DNA of 37,908 nt from Clostridiales bacterium. GTDB lineage: Bacteria > Bacillota > Clostridia > Oscillospirales > Acutalibacteraceae. The translations under genes were made by a program, and so were the position numbers. Position 1 is the first letter of the stretch. Each line of letters opens with the position of its first letter. The notes below the pieces were generated by a model. The model did not search any database and was not told the origin of the DNA. It saw only the letters and a program-made list of their open reading frames with translations. This document shows, in pieces, positions 8,673 through 17,233 of this stretch. The stretch is from NCBI GenBank assembly GCA_012522615.1, contig JAAYKB010000093.1:1-37908 (forward strand), read 5' to 3'.

Positions 8673-9592
8673 CGACCCCTCCTGACGATTATGCGATTTT
8701 ACATTATGATGACAGCTTTGAGGGGATGCTCACCGCCGTATTTGAATCGTATACCCGCAAGCCCGTGCCGATAAGTATTGTCGGACAGCAGCATCAAAAA
8801 CGACTGGACGTCCAGTATATCACAATAGAAACGGATTTTCGCAAATCGGAGAGGGTTATCGACGGTATCAACCGGATTATGGGAGGAGACGCATATGAAA
8901 GGGTGTGGACCGGCTTTCTCTCCTGCAATCCCGACAAGGAGGACATCATTTACAAGTATATAAGGTTTGGTATGAAGGTGGGACACAAGGTGCATTTTCA
9001 CCTGACCGATCGGCGGGTGATGAATATGGATAAGCTTGTGAAGCTGGTCGGAAGGGAATCGAGTCTGCAGATTGAGTTTGTTCGCTTTTCACGTATGGAG
9101 GGCGGGGTGTTTTACGGCAGGATTGAGCCTGATAACGATGTGCTCCCGCTGATGATGCCGTTTTTCGCCGACCGGTTTAACACACAGCCGTTTATCATCC
9201 ATGACACCCGCCGCCAGACCGCCGGATTATATGACACGCAGGAGTGGTACATCCGCTCCGCCGAAGGTATTACAATGCCGGAGTATTCGGATGACGAGAT
9301 GAAGTACCGCGCTCTTTGGAAGCGGTTTTACAATACCATTGCCATCAAAGAGAGAATAAACCCCAACCTGCGCCGCCAGCATATGCCAAAGAAATTCTGG
9401 AAAAATATTATCGAGATGAGTATGGTAGACGGCGCAAAGCCTACCGCCCTGCCGTCCGATATCAGCAGGTCAAAAGATGCCGAACGGTTTTTAAATCCCT
9501 CGCCGCTGCCCCAGGACAAGATTGGCACGTCCGCGGAAAGTCAGGAACTGCGCCTGCCTGCCGATACTGGAAGTCAAGCTGCAAAAAAATAA
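8651..9592 (+). CDS. DUF4130 / TIGR03915 putative DNA repair protein
   Basis: This 313-residue protein overlaps the radical SAM gene by 22 nt behind a strong Shine-Dalgarno (GGGAGGTGAAG), which implies one mRNA and matched production. It shows the family pattern: an N-terminal region reading YDDSFEGMLTAVFESY, a central KVGHKVHFHLTDRRVMNM helix-rich part, RFSRMEGGVFYGRIEPDNDVLP, and PFIIHDTRRQTAGLYD with conserved HDxxR. Toward the C-terminus is MPKKFWKNIIEM. In related genomes it can be fused to a uracil-DNA-glycosylase-like domain, which is the basis for the repair assignment. No glycosylase domain is present here. After about residue 260 the sequence is polar and low in conservation signals. 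Confidence 0.9.
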   Translation: MAEILNVTTPPDDYAILHYDDSFEGMLTAVFESYTRKPVPISIVGQQHQKRLDVQYITIETDFRKSERVIDGINRIMGGDAYERVWTGFLSCNPDKEDIIYKYIRFGMKVGHKVHFHLTDRRVMNMDKLVKLVGRESSLQIEFVRFSRMEGGVFYGRIEPDNDVLPLMMPFFADRFNTQPFIIHDTRRQTAGLYDTQEWYIRSAEGITMPEYSDDEMKYRALWKRFYNTIAIKERINPNLRRQHMPKKFWKNIIEMSMVDGAKPTALPSDISRSKDAERFLNPSPLPQDKIGTSAESQELRLPADTGSQAAKK

Positions 9593-9625
9593 CCGCCAAC
9601 CGCTTACAATCGCAGGCTGACGGTT
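9583..9625 (-). terminator. intrinsic terminator of metK
   Basis: On the minus strand an 11-bp stem (9615-9625 with 9591-9601, two G-U pairs) is followed by ATTTTTTT. It overlaps the stop codon of the convergent DUF4130 gene and may also slow transcripts from that side. Confidence 0.75.
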
Positions 9626-9638
9626 AATCCGAATATTT

Positions 9639-10832
9639 TTATTTTAAACCAAGATATTCGCGAAGCTTAGCGGTTTTATCGGTTTTTTCCCATGCAACGT
9701 CCAAATCCTCGCGCCCGATATGCCCGTATGCCGAAAGCTGCCGGTAGATTGGGCGTCTTAGGTCAAGCTGCTCGATTATGGCCGCCGGACGGAAATCAAA
9801 CACAGCCGATACAGCTTTTGCAAGCTCATCATCCGGCACGATTCCGGTTCCCTCGGTATCTACCACAACCGATACGGGACGGGCAACACCTATGGCATAA
9901 GCAAGCTGGAGCTCACAGCGTTTCGCAAGTCCGGCTGCGACAACATTTTTGGCGGCATAACGCGCCATATAACTTGCCGAACGGTCAACCTTGGTCGGGT
10001 CCTTGCCCGAAAAAGCGCCGCCGCCGTGCCGCGCATACCCTCCGTAGGTATCAACAATAATCTTGCGTCCGGTAAGCCCGCTGTCGCCCTGCGGTCCCCC
10101 GATGACAAACCGACCGGTCGGATTGACAAAAACCTTGGTTGCATCGTCGTACAGTTGCTTTGGGATAATCGGCAGAATAACATGCTCGATGATGTCCTTG
10201 CGGATGGTATCGAGCGAGATATTGTCGCTGTGCTGTGTTGAGACCACTACGGTATCTATACGAACCGGTCTGTTACCGTCATATTCCACCGTGACCTGAG
10301 TTTTACCGTCTGGACGAAGATACGGAAGCTCCCCGTTTTTACGCAAATCCGCGAGCCTTTTCGCAAGCTTATGTGCAAGAGAGATAGGCAGAGGCATAAG
10401 CTCGGGCGTTTCATCACAGGCATAGCCGAACATCAGTCCCTGATCTCCCGCGCCGATGCGGTCATACTCAGAACCGTCCGGTGAATTGCCGCGTATCTCA
10501 AGCGCCTCGTTTACCCCCATGGCTATATCGGGCGACTGCTCGTCGATTGCGGTCAAAACCGCGCAGGTGTCGCCGTCAAACTTCTGTGCGGCGTTGTCGT
10601 AGCCTATATCCCGTATAACCTGCCGCGCAATCTTGGGTATATCGACATAACAGCAGGTCGAAATCTCACCGACAACAAGAACAAGACCGGTTGTGGCAAT
10701 ACATTCGCACGCGACATGAGCCGCCGGGTCCTGTTCGAGTATCGCATCGAGCACCGCATCGGAAATCTGGTCGCAGACCTTGTCGGGATGCCCTTCTGTG
10801 ACCGATTCGGAGGTAAAAAAGCGCTTTTCCAT
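9639..10832 (-). CDS. metK: S-adenosylmethionine synthetase
   Basis: MetK makes S-adenosylmethionine from ATP and methionine in the cytosol. The 397-residue length is typical. Family signatures are [20 protein letters not shown] at the N-terminus with the catalytic His, [12 protein letters not shown] in the middle, and the P-loop-like [17 protein letters not shown] toward the C-terminal third. The start is ATG 10832 ([10 protein letters not shown]) after AAAGGA. An upstream in-frame ATG at 10859 would add nine non-conserved residues. No S-box, SMK or other SAM riboswitch signature is visible in its leader. Its product feeds, among others, the radical SAM enzyme and RsmD in this window. Confidence 0.97.
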   Translation of the reverse strand: MEKRFFTSESVTEGHPDKVCDQISDAVLDAILEQDPAAHVACECIATTGLVLVVGEISTCCYVDIPKIARQVIRDIGYDNAAQKFDGDTCAVLTAIDEQSPDIAMGVNEALEIRGNSPDGSEYDRIGAGDQGLMFGYACDETPELMPLPISLAHKLAKRLADLRKNGELPYLRPDGKTQVTVEYDGNRPVRIDTVVVSTQHSDNISLDTIRKDIIEHVILPIIPKQLYDDATKVFVNPTGRFVIGGPQGDSGLTGRKIIVDTYGGYARHGGGAFSGKDPTKVDRSASYMARYAAKNVVAAGLAKRCELQLAYAIGVARPVSVVVDTEGTGIVPDDELAKAVSAVFDFRPAAIIEQLDLRRPIYRQLSAYGHIGREDLDVAWEKTDKTAKLREYLGLK

Positions 10833-10941
10833 AAAAGTTTCATTCCTTTCGCGGGTCAATGTGCTTTAAGCCCGGCTCTATTGTTTATAAATCTCTATTT
10901 TACTATTCTGCCCGATATAACACAATTTTCATGGTGTAAAA

Positions 10942-10969
10942 AGTTTAACATAATCCTGTGTTTTGTCAA
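10942..10969 (-). promoter_or_regulatory. probable sigma-A promoter for metK
   Basis: On the minus strand TTGACA (10964-10969), 16 nt, TAAACT (10942-10947). The -35 is perfect but the -10 is modest. Confidence 0.5.
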
Positions 10970-10989
10970 TAAAAAATAATTTGCACCCT

Positions 10990-11550
10990 TTAACATGAAG
11001 AAATCCGCAATATATTTTTTCCGATTAACGGGGTGAGCAGGCGGTAGACGATAAGTGTTATGACGCAATTCAGCGCCCCTTTAAGCAGATTAAACGGGAT
11101 GATTGCAGGCAGAAGAAGCGCTATGACCGCGTCGCGCGGAACGCCCATAAACAGCGGTGTTAGGATAAGGTTCATGGGAATCATGACGGCCGTCATAGCC
11201 AGAGTGCCTGTTATAAGACCGAGCGCGGTTTTCCACCATTTCGGGTTGCAGGTATGGAAAATACCTACAAAAACCACCATCATTCCCGATGAAATAAAAT
11301 GCATGACAAAACCGACCCAGCCGTCGCCGCCCATAGCGAACGCCTGTATCAAGGCGGTGACAAGCAGCACCAGCAGCCCGGGTATAATACCGCCCAGCAT
11401 GGTACCGATAAGTACCGGAATACCTGCCATATCATAGATTAAAAACGGGGTGGCGGGGATGAGCGGGATTCGCACAAGTATCATCAATACGACAGCTATT
11501 GCAGACAGCATAGCCATAAATACAAGCTGAAACGTGCGACTTTTTTTCAT
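10990..11550 (-). CDS. ribU: riboflavin ECF transporter substrate-binding subunit RibU
   Basis: This is a 186-residue, very hydrophobic protein with about six membrane helices and no cytosolic domain, the pattern of an ECF transporter S component. RibU binds riboflavin and works with a shared EcfA/A'/T energising module not present in this window. The motif LIYDMAGIPVLIGTMLGG and GDGWVGFVMHFISSG are of RibU type. The specificity call rests mainly on the FMN riboswitch immediately upstream. The start ATG 11550 follows AAAAGGAG. The gene is transcribed alone from a promoter at the 3' end of spoIIE. Confidence 0.93.
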   Translation of the reverse strand: MKKSRTFQLVFMAMLSAIAVVLMILVRIPLIPATPFLIYDMAGIPVLIGTMLGGIIPGLLVLLVTALIQAFAMGGDGWVGFVMHFISSGMMVVFVGIFHTCNPKWWKTALGLITGTLAMTAVMIPMNLILTPLFMGVPRDAVIALLLPAIIPFNLLKGALNCVITLIVYRLLTPLIGKNILRISSC

Positions 11551-11626
11551 AATACATTACTCCTTTTTTGCTGCCCTGCGGTTATGTTGCAACCCGTGTT
11601 TGCCTGTAAATATCTTAATTACAGAT

Positions 11627-11654
11627 AAAAAGCCCCGCGAAAGACCGCGGGGCA
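11627..11654 (-). terminator. regulatory intrinsic terminator of the FMN riboswitch
   Basis: On the minus strand GCCCCGCG/CGCGGGGC (8 bp, 7-nt loop, 11632-11654) runs directly into TTTTTATC. It lies between the FMN aptamer and ribU, so FMN binding should favour its formation and stop transcription before the gene. Confidence 0.85.
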
Positions 11655-11677
11655 TCAAAAACACAGCGTTATCTGCA

Positions 11678-11799
11678 TCTTCTTTCATCCGGACTATACC
11701 GTCGGCTTTGGGATCCAACCAAAATCGGCTTTCGCTCGCGGGCTCGTCGGCAAAACGCCGCATTACCGCCGGTGGGGAATCACACCCCGCCCCGAAGAC
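11678..11799 (-). ncRNA. FMN riboswitch (RFN element)
   Basis: The minus strand reads TCTTCGGGGCGGGGTGTGAT, then CCCCACCGGCGGTAAT, AGCCCGCGAGC, AAAGCCGACGGTATAGTC and finally CGGATGAAAGAAGAT. These are the ordered conserved blocks of the RFN aptamer, closed by a TCTTC/GAAGA P1 stem. Bound FMN represses downstream riboflavin genes. Here the target is ribU and the expression platform is the terminator at 11627-11654. Confidence 0.97.
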
Positions 11800-11840
11800 A
11801 GCTATATAATTTTTCGGCCGACTTAAAATCGCCGTAGATT

Positions 11841-11869
11841 ATATTAACGCATATATATTGTAATGTCAA
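11841..11869 (-). promoter_or_regulatory. sigma-A promoter for the riboswitch-ribU transcript
   Basis: On the minus strand TTGACA (11864-11869), 17 nt, TAATAT (11841-11846). The stop codon TGA of spoIIE (11866-11868) lies within this -35 hexamer. Confidence 0.75.
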
Positions 11870-14259
11870 GACCGTTTATTGCCTGCGTTTGACCTGTATT
11901 GCCTGCGTTTGACCTGTATCGCCAGAACCGTAATGTCGTCCTCATGCTCTTCCTGCATCCGTCGTGCGGTGAGAGAGATATCCTCGACAAGGGTTCTGAG
12001 CGAATCCGATTTTGCGTTAAACGAACGCAGCCTTTCCTCCACCCATTCAACACCTCCGCTAAACACGCCGTCGCTGCACATCAACAGTATATCGTCGTCA
12101 ACCAGGGTATCCTCGCTTCTTTCGGCGCGGATATCACGAAGTATGCCGACGGGCAGAGACGACTTCTCGATACGCGAAACCCTGCCCATGCTGCACAAGA
12201 GCGAGGGGGATGCTCCGGCCTTGCGAAACTCTATCTTCCCGCTGAATAGGTCGAGCGAGAGAATATCAAGGGTAGCCAGGCTTTCATCTCCCGACTTGAC
12301 CATCAATGCCGAGTTGACCATGCGGATTACGCTGTCCGGACCGAATCCGGCCTGAATCAAACGTGAGGTCAGACCCGATGCCATAGCTCCGTCAACTGCC
12401 GCCCGCCCGCCGCTGCCCATCCCGTCGCTTAATACGGCATACCACCGCCCCGAACCGTCGGTAAATGTTTCATAGGCATCTCCGCAAAGCCTTTCTCCGG
12501 TACATTGGAGCTGGGCGCTGCCGGATGTGACGGTGAACATAGGCTTTTCGGTCATGGCAATTTTTATAAAATCGCCCAGCCTTGTAACCACAGGATGGTC
12601 AAGCTCCCGTCCGCAGGCGTCGCCTATTTCACGCTGCCATTTTTCACGGTTCAGCCTTATTCCGGTATCACAAGCCAGTATTTCAACCGTCATACGTCCG
12701 CCACGGCCCAGCATACAGACCGCATCCTGAACGGTCAGCCCGTTTTCTTCGCATACGGCGACAACACGTGTGGCGGCGTCGGAATCGACCCGCTCGGTTT
12801 TTGAAAAATCCTGTGATAGCTCGTCCAGCATATCCGACATACCGGCAAACTGGTCGGTAACCACGCCGCGGATTTCGGAAAGCCTGCGCCATGCTCCTTC
12901 CCGCACGGCATATTCGAGATAACCAGTGTTGATTTTGCGGAGGACCTCATCCATGCGTTTACAGCGATGCGCAAGGGCTTTGGGGACATCCTCCCGAACC
13001 GCAGCCCCCTTTTCACGCAATACCGGCGTCAACTCGTTAAAGGCCTGCATGGTATTGTTGAACTGGTTATCCCAGCACTGCATCCTAAGACCGCATACCC
13101 GGCATACGTCATCGGAAACGCTTCTGTAAACCGTACCGAGATCCGGCGCGCTCAGCCCCGCAAGCTTGCTTGAAACTGCGTCAACCGTCTGAGCTACCTC
13201 TTTCATGGCCTTTGAGGCGTAATCAAGGCGCATGACAACCGAGCGGCGCAACCCCTCCACCGCCGGGAGGTCTCGCGAGTGGACAAAAAACCTGTTTATC
13301 AGACGGTCGACAGATGCCGGCATCACAAGAAAGATAAGACAGGACGCCATCATCTCGTATGCTCCGATAATGACGGCGGTATCCTTGCCCGTGGTTATGA
13401 CGGATATCAGATTGGCGGCCATGAAGGCACCCGCCGAGGCAAACCGCCCGTAACGTGCGAAGATTCCCGCGACCAGCCCGCCGAACGAGAACGCGGCCGC
13501 CAGATATAAATACTCTGTTCCCGTCATCGCCATGGCAAGTCCCAGCACAATACCCGCGATGCTTCCGCCCTGCTCCTTGCTGCACCGTGCCAGAAGCAGA
13601 ATTATAACCCCCGCGGCAATCCTGCCCGGGGCAATCCCGCTGAACGAAAAGGCGGTTGCCGCCATCAGCACAATGGCGCCTGTCATTACTATACTTGCCT
13701 GCTGCTGGGCTGTAAGCATGCCGTGCGGCTCGTCGCTTGCAATCAGGGTAAGGGCGCTGCGGAAGAAATAGGCCGAGCCTCCCGCAAGCAATCCTTCGGC
13801 GGTTGTAAGAAAGATACTGTATGCATTAAGTCCGTTGACGGCGGACATTGCAAGTCCGGTAGCTTCAATTGACAAAAATGCGATTATCGGTGAGAACAGG
13901 GGATGTCTGGCGGCCGATTTTATGCCGCTCAACGACCACTTTATTCCCGCGACGGCGGCCAATGCCGCGGCATATCGCAGAGGAACAACCGCCCCTCCGG
14001 GCAGCAGATACCCCGCCATTGTAAATATGTACACCAAAGCGGCTCCCGCGCCCGGCACGGCGGCGGCAAAGCTGACCCCAAACGGCGCCATGCCCCCGTA
14101 AACGCTCGCCCTCGGCATAAAAAGGCCCACCAACGCCCACACAAGCATAAATACAAGCTGCTTTGCAATACTGTTTTCACTGTGATGCGCTTCCCGCGAG
14201 GCTATCTCCCTATCATGGGAATGCCCCTCCGCGCCTGCCAAAACCTTTTGCTTCAACAT
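11866..14259 (-). CDS. spoIIE: stage II sporulation protein E (SpoIIE), membrane PP2C phosphatase
   Basis: SpoIIE dephosphorylates the anti-sigma antagonist SpoIIAA in the forespore and so releases sigma-F; it also assists asymmetric division. From ATG 14259 the protein has 797 residues. A short polar N-terminus is followed by about ten membrane helices, a cytosolic regulatory region, and a C-terminal PP2C domain (about 593-785). That domain carries GDAYE, LSDGMGSG (Asp612), CSDGVFSGG (Asp730) and EDDITVL, the metal-binding acidic set. The frame is open to an ATG at 14382, but that codon overlaps a likely -10 box. An imperfect 20-bp tandem duplication has replaced the original stop and added ten C-terminal residues. 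Confidence 0.93.
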   Translation of the reverse strand: MLKQKVLAGAEGHSHDREIASREAHHSENSIAKQLVFMLVWALVGLFMPRASVYGGMAPFGVSFAAAVPGAGAALVYIFTMAGYLLPGGAVVPLRYAAALAAVAGIKWSLSGIKSAARHPLFSPIIAFLSIEATGLAMSAVNGLNAYSIFLTTAEGLLAGGSAYFFRSALTLIASDEPHGMLTAQQQASIVMTGAIVLMAATAFSFSGIAPGRIAAGVIILLLARCSKEQGGSIAGIVLGLAMAMTGTEYLYLAAAFSFGGLVAGIFARYGRFASAGAFMAANLISVITTGKDTAVIIGAYEMMASCLIFLVMPASVDRLINRFFVHSRDLPAVEGLRRSVVMRLDYASKAMKEVAQTVDAVSSKLAGLSAPDLGTVYRSVSDDVCRVCGLRMQCWDNQFNNTMQAFNELTPVLREKGAAVREDVPKALAHRCKRMDEVLRKINTGYLEYAVREGAWRRLSEIRGVVTDQFAGMSDMLDELSQDFSKTERVDSDAATRVVAVCEENGLTVQDAVCMLGRGGRMTVEILACDTGIRLNREKWQREIGDACGRELDHPVVTRLGDFIKIAMTEKPMFTVTSGSAQLQCTGERLCGDAYETFTDGSGRWYAVLSDGMGSGGRAAVDGAMASGLTSRLIQAGFGPDSVIRMVNSALMVKSGDESLATLDILSLDLFSGKIEFRKAGASPSLLCSMGRVSRIEKSSLPVGILRDIRAERSEDTLVDDDILLMCSDGVFSGGVEWVEERLRSFNAKSDSLRTLVEDISLTARRMQEEHEDDITVLAIQVKRRQYRSNAGNKRS
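11881..11920. repeat. 20-bp tandem duplication at the 3' end of spoIIE
   Basis: Two adjacent 20-bp copies, GCCTGCGTTTGACCTGTATT (11881-11900) and the same sequence ending in C (11901-11920). Twenty is not a multiple of three. Removing one copy would end SpoIIE at ...QVKRRQ followed by TAA, whereas the duplication turns TAA into TAC and appends YRSNAGNKRS. Confidence 0.9.
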
Positions 14260-14363
14260 CCTCACCATCCTAAAAATTAGACGTTCCGTTCCGTATGTAT
14301 GGCGCGAATTATGGTTTACGGCGGTTACCAACCGTTGAAAACCAAAAATTATTGCATAAACTA

Positions 14364-14404
14364 TACAGCCGGTAGATACCATTATATGGCACCTATCGGC
14401 TGTA
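14364..14404. repeat. 41-bp inverted repeat upstream of spoIIE
   Basis: The 19-nt arms, TACAGCCGGTAGATACCAT (14364-14382) and ATGGCACCTATCGGCTGTA (14386-14404), match at 16 of 19 positions around a TAT loop. There is no adjacent T run on either strand, so it is not an intrinsic terminator. It may be an operator, an RNA hairpin or a small mobile repeat. Confidence 0.8.
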
Positions 14405-14415
14405 ATTGTGTCGCA
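14381..14415 (-). promoter_or_regulatory. candidate Spo0A-activated promoter of spoIIE
   Basis: The minus strand has TATAAT (14381-14386) with GCGACA (14409-14414) 22 bp upstream, an overlong spacer like that of B. subtilis spoIIE and spoIIG. The opposite strand of the -35 area reads TGTCGCA (14409-14415), six of seven bases of the 0A box TGTCGAA. The ATG at 14382 would overlap this -10. Confidence 0.4.
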
Positions 14416-14578
14416 TCAGGGCTTTATAAAATGTTTTTTTAAGGCGAAAGTTATATAACAAGTGAAGATTACTTGGGAAAATGACTGCCGTCGCTCAAAT
14501 AATGTTCGGTTTTTTGTGCAGTCGATATATTAACAGTCGGTAGAATTCCGATTCCATAGCGGAGGGCCTGACGGAGAA

Positions 14579-16201
14579 TTACCTTATGCCGTTTGTCTCC
14601 CGCAGGGTTTTAAGCATCGAAAGCTCATCACATATCTGCCTGAAGGTGGTAGCCGGCATTCCGCCCGAGCCTTCGTAATCCTCCGCCAGTACAACAATAA
14701 CATACTCGGGCTTTTCTGCCGGATAAAAGCCCGCATACCATCCCTGAACAACGGCTTCACCGTCTACAACCCACCCGGTTTGAGCGGTGCCGGTTTTACC
14801 CCCCGCTCCTCCGATTGACGGAGCGCCGTGGGTTCCCGTCCCGTTTTCAACCGCATAAATCATCATCTGCCGGAGCTTGTCGGCGGTGGCTTCCGAAAAG
14901 ACGGTCTGGACGGGTGCCGGAGCCTGCTCGGTCAAAACGCCCCTTGAATCCACCGTACCTCTAAGCAGGGTCGGACGTATTATATTGCCCCGGTTGACAA
15001 CCGATGATACAAGTTGGGCGATATGGACCGGGGATGCCATGAGAGAGCCCTGGCCGAAGGCAAGGTTGCCGACTGCGGCGGGAGATGCCAGCTCGGTATC
15101 CGACGGCAGCACCGCCCGCGCGGTTTTCCATCCCTCGGCAAGGATTATCGGCCTGTCAAAACCCAGCGCGGTCGACATGTCGTAAAGCTGCTGGCCCCCC
15201 GCTTGAAGGGCGAGCCGGATGAAATACGGATTGCAGGACTGGGCGAAGGCGTCGAGCATTCCAAGTGTGCCGTGTCCCAGACGGTTGTGGCAGTGGAATT
15301 TGACGTCGCCGATACTGTGACTGCCGGTGCATTCAAATCTTGTGGTTATCGGTATCCCCTTTTCAAGGGCGGCCGCAGCAGTGACAATCTTGAAGACCGA
15401 CCCGCAGTTGTAGTTGCTCAGGGCACGGTTAATCAGGGGGGAATCCTTGCTTTCCAAAGCTTGGTGAAGGCTGGCGGGCTGGAAATCCGGCAGACTGACA
15501 AGGGCAAGAATCCGTCCGGTGTCAGGTTCCATAATCACCACTGCGCCTTTTTTGAGGTTTTCTTTGGCCACCGATTCGGCAATAATCTGTATATCCTTAT
15601 CGATGGTAAGCGCGACTCCGGCCTTGGCGTTATCAAGGGTGTTTGTCACAACCGGCTCGATTCCCTGTAAAGGCTTTCCCACAGCGTCCACCGCAAAGTT
15701 TACGGAAAGCTTGCCGGAGCATCCGGCAAGCAGTTCATCAAAAACCAACTCTGCTCCGGTTGCCCCCTTAATCCCATCGCCGTCCATATATCCGACCACA
15801 TGCGGGGCAATCAGGTCGCCGGTATACCTTGACGGGATTTCATATACCGACAGCTCGGGTGTGGGGGAGGGTAGGGCATTAATAACCGACACAACCGGCC
15901 GGCCCGCCTGCAGGCGGGATGTCAGTTCCTTTAAGCTTTCCTTGTCAAGACATTCGGAAAGGGCGGCAATCGCCTGCGGACTTGGGGTTGCAACGGCACG
16001 AAACTCTGTACCGGAGTTGACGAGCGGGCGAAGATGGCAGTCGTAAATGGTTCCCCGAATGTTGGCAACCGTAACCGTCAGCCCCGCCTGTCGCTCGGCT
16101 GCTTGGCTAAACTGCTGCCCCGAAAGGTAGTATATACGAAGCATAAGCCCGCCCAGCAGACCAAGAATTATAAGAAAGGATATTACAGACCGCTTATGCA
16201 T
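14579..16201 (-). CDS. class B penicillin-binding protein (SpoVD/FtsI-like transpeptidase)
   Basis: This peptidoglycan transpeptidase has one N-terminal membrane anchor (about 5-25), a dimerisation-type N-terminal domain with NIRGTIYD (47-54), and a transpeptidase domain. The active-site motifs are intact: S268-V-F-K271 (nucleophile Ser268), S322-C-N324 and K469-T-G471. At 540 residues it lacks the C-terminal PASTA repeats of many SpoVD/PBP2x proteins. Being next to spoIIE it may act in cortex or septal wall synthesis, but that is inferred from position only. The start ATG 16201 has AAAGGGGG about 9 nt upstream. It could equally be a vegetative PBP. Confidence 0.92.
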   Translation of the reverse strand: MHKRSVISFLIILGLLGGLMLRIYYLSGQQFSQAAERQAGLTVTVANIRGTIYDCHLRPLVNSGTEFRAVATPSPQAIAALSECLDKESLKELTSRLQAGRPVVSVINALPSPTPELSVYEIPSRYTGDLIAPHVVGYMDGDGIKGATGAELVFDELLAGCSGKLSVNFAVDAVGKPLQGIEPVVTNTLDNAKAGVALTIDKDIQIIAESVAKENLKKGAVVIMEPDTGRILALVSLPDFQPASLHQALESKDSPLINRALSNYNCGSVFKIVTAAAALEKGIPITTRFECTGSHSIGDVKFHCHNRLGHGTLGMLDAFAQSCNPYFIRLALQAGGQQLYDMSTALGFDRPIILAEGWKTARAVLPSDTELASPAAVGNLAFGQGSLMASPVHIAQLVSSVVNRGNIIRPTLLRGTVDSRGVLTEQAPAPVQTVFSEATADKLRQMMIYAVENGTGTHGAPSIGGAGGKTGTAQTGWVVDGEAVVQGWYAGFYPAEKPEYVIVVLAEDYEGSGGMPATTFRQICDELSMLKTLRETNGIR

Positions 16202-16313
16202 ATATTATCCCCCTTTTTATTAAATTCCCGAGGATACCAACGGCTCGATTACCTTTAAGTTTGCCCGTTTTATGTATGATTTAACCATTCCACCCCCACA
16301 TCGGTATTAATTC

Positions 16314-16342
16314 TTGCTTTTTTTATTATATAAGGATATAAT
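16314..16342 (+). promoter_or_regulatory. sigma-A promoter for the 16458 membrane protein
   Basis: TTGCTT (16314-16319), 17 nt, TATAAT (16337-16342). This implies a leader of about 110 nt with no riboswitch I recognise. Confidence 0.6.
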
Positions 16343-16457
16343 GCATTCATAAAATTTACCTCAATAAAGGCATACTCCTATCGTCATGCGGGAATAATTG
16401 GAATCAAGCCAACTAACCGCAGTATTAAAATCGGCGACCGGAAAGGAATTGAAAGCC

Positions 16458-17171
16458 ATGTCGGACATAACCGAAAGCACAAAAAAAGCAGAGAAAACCG
16501 GGGAGAGGAAGCCTCGATTTACCACTGAAAACTGCTTGAACGGGATGCTTGCCGCCTCGGTGTTGCAGATTGTGCTCGCCCTGCTGCTCTATCTGCTGGC
16601 GTCGGTCAAGATGGAATTGCTCCTTATTGAAACGGCGGTTGGGGTTGCACTTACCCTGTCTGCATATTTTAAAGCTGACGAGCGTGTGCCATGTATCCTG
16701 CTTCGAGTAATTAATATATTTTTGCTATGCGGAGTTCTGGCGTTCGGCATCGGGATTATTGTTGCATCCTACTTTATGCTTGCGTCATCCGGCGAACCCA
16801 ATCTGCAAATCGAGTATTCACAGATTATTTGGATAATCCTGCCGTTTATCGTGCTGCCGCCGCTGCTTTTTCTGCAGACCGTGTTTGCAATTACGGCAAG
16901 ATACCGCAGAAGGTTTGACCTTGTGCTGGCGAGGATTAATGGGATCCTGGTTTTGGCTCTGTCGCTGATTCTCTGCTTTATTTCGCTGGAATATCGTCAG
17001 GGAGGCGAAAGGCTGATCCTTACCTCCTTTACCACGCCAAAGGTTTTTGGATATGATTTTACCATTGCTATTGATAATATCATTACACGCGCTGTTTTTT
17101 GTGTTTGCAGTATCGCATATGTGGTGTTTGCATTTAAGCTGCGCTCAATGCCTGACAAATCAAAAAAGTAA
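16458..17171 (+). CDS. hypothetical polytopic membrane protein
   Basis: I do not recognise a family. The 237-residue protein has a charged, lysine-rich cytosolic N-terminus of about 28 residues and then six or seven membrane segments. It ends in a short basic tail (LRSMPDKSKK). There are no catalytic-looking motifs, and only small loops lie between helices. I start at ATG 16458 (MSDITESTKK) because AAAGGAA lies about 10 nt upstream; a TTG at 16398 is in frame but has no Shine-Dalgarno. The gene has its own promoter and terminator and is convergent with an XRE regulator gene. Confidence 0.8.
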   Translation: MSDITESTKKAEKTGERKPRFTTENCLNGMLAASVLQIVLALLLYLLASVKMELLLIETAVGVALTLSAYFKADERVPCILLRVINIFLLCGVLAFGIGIIVASYFMLASSGEPNLQIEYSQIIWIILPFIVLPPLLFLQTVFAITARYRRRFDLVLARINGILVLALSLILCFISLEYRQGGERLILTSFTTPKVFGYDFTIAIDNIITRAVFCVCSIAYVVFAFKLRSMPDKSKK

Positions 17172-17192
17172 AAAGAAAAAACCGTATAAAAA

Positions 17193-17225
17193 AATCGCCC
17201 GAAAATTTATCGGGCGAATTTTTGC
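17193..17225. terminator. bidirectional intrinsic terminator
   Basis: TCGCCCGA/TCGGGCGA (17195-17202 and 17210-17218, 7-nt loop) is flanked by A runs on the left and ATTTTT on the right, so it works for the membrane protein gene (+) and the XRE gene (-). Confidence 0.85.
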
Positions 17226-17233
17226 GTTTTATT

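Larger units (their letters stand above)
14260..14578. other. spoIIE-PBP intergenic region
   Basis: This 319-bp non-coding stretch lies between two minus-strand sporulation/wall genes. It holds a 41-bp inverted repeat (14364-14404) and a possible Spo0A-type promoter for spoIIE (14381-14415). I see no convincing T-tailed terminator for the PBP gene. Confidence 0.6.

Noticed and set aside
10833-10940. SAM riboswitch upstream of metK
   Set aside because: None of the conserved S-box, SMK or SAM-II blocks is visible in the leader.
16216-16290. Sigma-E-type promoter (CATACATA) for the PBP gene
   Set aside because: The -10-like element is present but no matching -35 (ATA) lies 14-15 nt upstream.
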